Shown here: positions 63,561-64,000 of the stretch, piece after piece | Layout of the letters: every line of letters starts with the position of its first letter | Position numbering within the stretch: the first letter of the stretch is position 1 | Origin: Chloroflexales bacterium ZM16-3 | Lineage (GTDB): Bacteria > Chloroflexota > Chloroflexia > Chloroflexales > Chloroflexaceae | Assembly: GCA_004138175.2 (NCBI GenBank) | Contig: RYFE02000002.1 | Location: forward strand, 1 to 64,000 | Direction: 5' to 3' | Length of the DNA: 64,000 bases | Made by a program: the position numbers and the translations under genes | Notes under the pieces: generated by a model | What the model was told of the DNA's origin: nothing | The model's input: the letters and a program-made list of their open reading frames with translations, nothing else | The model's database searches: none

Positions 63561-64000
63561 CGAGATTCCCTCCGCCACCTCAAGCATGGCCTTGGCCATC
63601 AGGAAGGCCGATGTGGCGCCGGGGTCCTGGTGGCCGATCGAGCGCTCGCCGAGGTAGGAGGCGCGGCCCTTGGTGGCCAGCATCGGTATAGTGGCCTGCA
63701 TGCCGGCCTCGCATGCGGCCAGTCCTATGCGCATCGCGCTCAGGAAATCCTCGTCGGCGGCGTTGGCCTGCTTGAGCGCGTCGATCCCCGGCCCGATTGA
63801 GTCGATCATTGTCTTCTCGCCACGGGTGGACTTCCCGCGCGACTGGATGCCCTCCAGGGCGGCCTCCAGGGCGGCGATCAGATCGGCCGGCCCGAGCTCG
63901 AAGCGGTCCCCGGTGGCCATGCCGGCGCGCAGGAAGGCGGTGCCGTAGAGCGGCCCACTGGCTCCGCCGACGGTTGACACCAGCGTGGTGCCCACCGTCT
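63558..64000 (-). CDS. dhaL: Dihydroxyacetone kinase subunit DhaL, N-terminus outside window
   Basis: The visible 145 or so residues are the C-terminal two thirds of DhaL: TVGTTLVSTVGGASGPLYGT, KTMIDSIGPGIDALKQANAA and the DP motif GHQDPGATSAFLMAKAM at the end. DhaL binds ADP permanently and receives phosphate from DhaM, then passes it to dihydroxyacetone held by DhaK. The His and Asp ligands of the ADP-magnesium site lie mostly in the missing part. The frame runs off the window end. It lies upstream of glpK in the same direction, and DhaM is at the other end of the cluster. Confidence 0.93.
   Translation of the reverse strand, partial: TVGTTLVSTVGGASGPLYGTAFLRAGMATGDRFELGPADLIAALEAALEGIQSRGKSTRGEKTMIDSIGPGIDALKQANAADEDFLSAMRIGLAACEAGMQATIPMLATKGRASYLGERSIGHQDPGATSAFLMAKAMLEVAEGIS

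Overview
The window is 64 kb of a GC-rich, gene-dense bacterial chromosome. The best guess is Chloroflexota, class Chloroflexia (filamentous Roseiflexus/Kouleothrix-like bacteria). This rests on general character: WD40-repeat proteins and a WD40 Ser/Thr kinase, many large lipoproteins and secreted proteins, a T-box leader, and abundant hairpin repeats. No rRNA or tRNA gene is visible, so the assignment is inferred. Both end genes are cut by the window: a WD40 protein at base 1 and dhaL at base 64000.

Layout. 1-4.1 kb: truncated WD40 protein, conserved mobile-region protein, integron-type integrase and an IS630-like DNA-binding fragment. 4.2-5.5 kb: secreted expansin and Hsp20. 5.6-13.1 kb: hybrid histidine kinase, ABC-exporter permease, GNAT and AAC(3)-like acetyltransferases, RraA, DinB. 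13.2-16.6 kb: copper operon csoR-copZ-copA. 16.7-20.1 kb: DUF190/CBS protein, then a three-gene set of small membrane peptide, a ferric-reductase-like membrane domain fused to an OmpR-type DNA-binding domain, and a 7Fe ferredoxin. 20.3-23.9 kb: Cys-rich protein, then a minus-strand set of serS, a membrane-anchored protein and two Nudix hydrolases behind a T-box leader. 24-26.1 kb: DUF3137-LemA pair and a coiled-coil protein. 26.2-29.6 kb: iteron-like 22-bp array and an MmeI-like restriction-modification enzyme. 29.6-34.3 kb: secreted GH5-like cellulase, lipoprotein, three miniature transposons. 34.5-44.8 kb: Hsp70-like protein, DUF2269 protein, alpha/beta hydrolase, cupredoxin lipoprotein, degenerate clostripain-like protein, gatA, ABC ATPase, rpsR, Fur-family regulator. 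44.9-50.1 kb: nucleotidyltransferase, GNAT, pseudokinase, methyltransferase, class III aminotransferase, small protein. 50.2-56.3 kb: giant site-2-protease/cyclic-nucleotide-binding fusion, lipoprotein, zinc ribbon, WD40 Ser/Thr kinase. 56.6-64 kb (minus strand): glycerol catabolism, dhaL-glpK-glpA-glpB-glpC-dhaM(HPr).

Repeats are the most distinctive feature. Six copies of a 114-123 bp miniature inverted-repeat element each sit between a perfect 8-bp target-site duplication, so they are real non-autonomous transposons. A second family of GTAGGGGCGC-type palindromes supplies the TAG stop codon of several genes. A third class, tandem heptanucleotides, sits at gene ends and has also invaded copA, glpA and the cellulase gene in frame.

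The most promising candidate new systems are the membrane heme/redox domain to OmpR-type DNA-binding fusion at 18.6 kb and the M50 protease carrying two cyclic-nucleotide-binding domains at 50.2 kb. Glycerol use is the clearest pathway: GlpK makes glycerol-3-phosphate, GlpABC oxidises it at the membrane, and DhaL/DhaM handle dihydroxyacetone.
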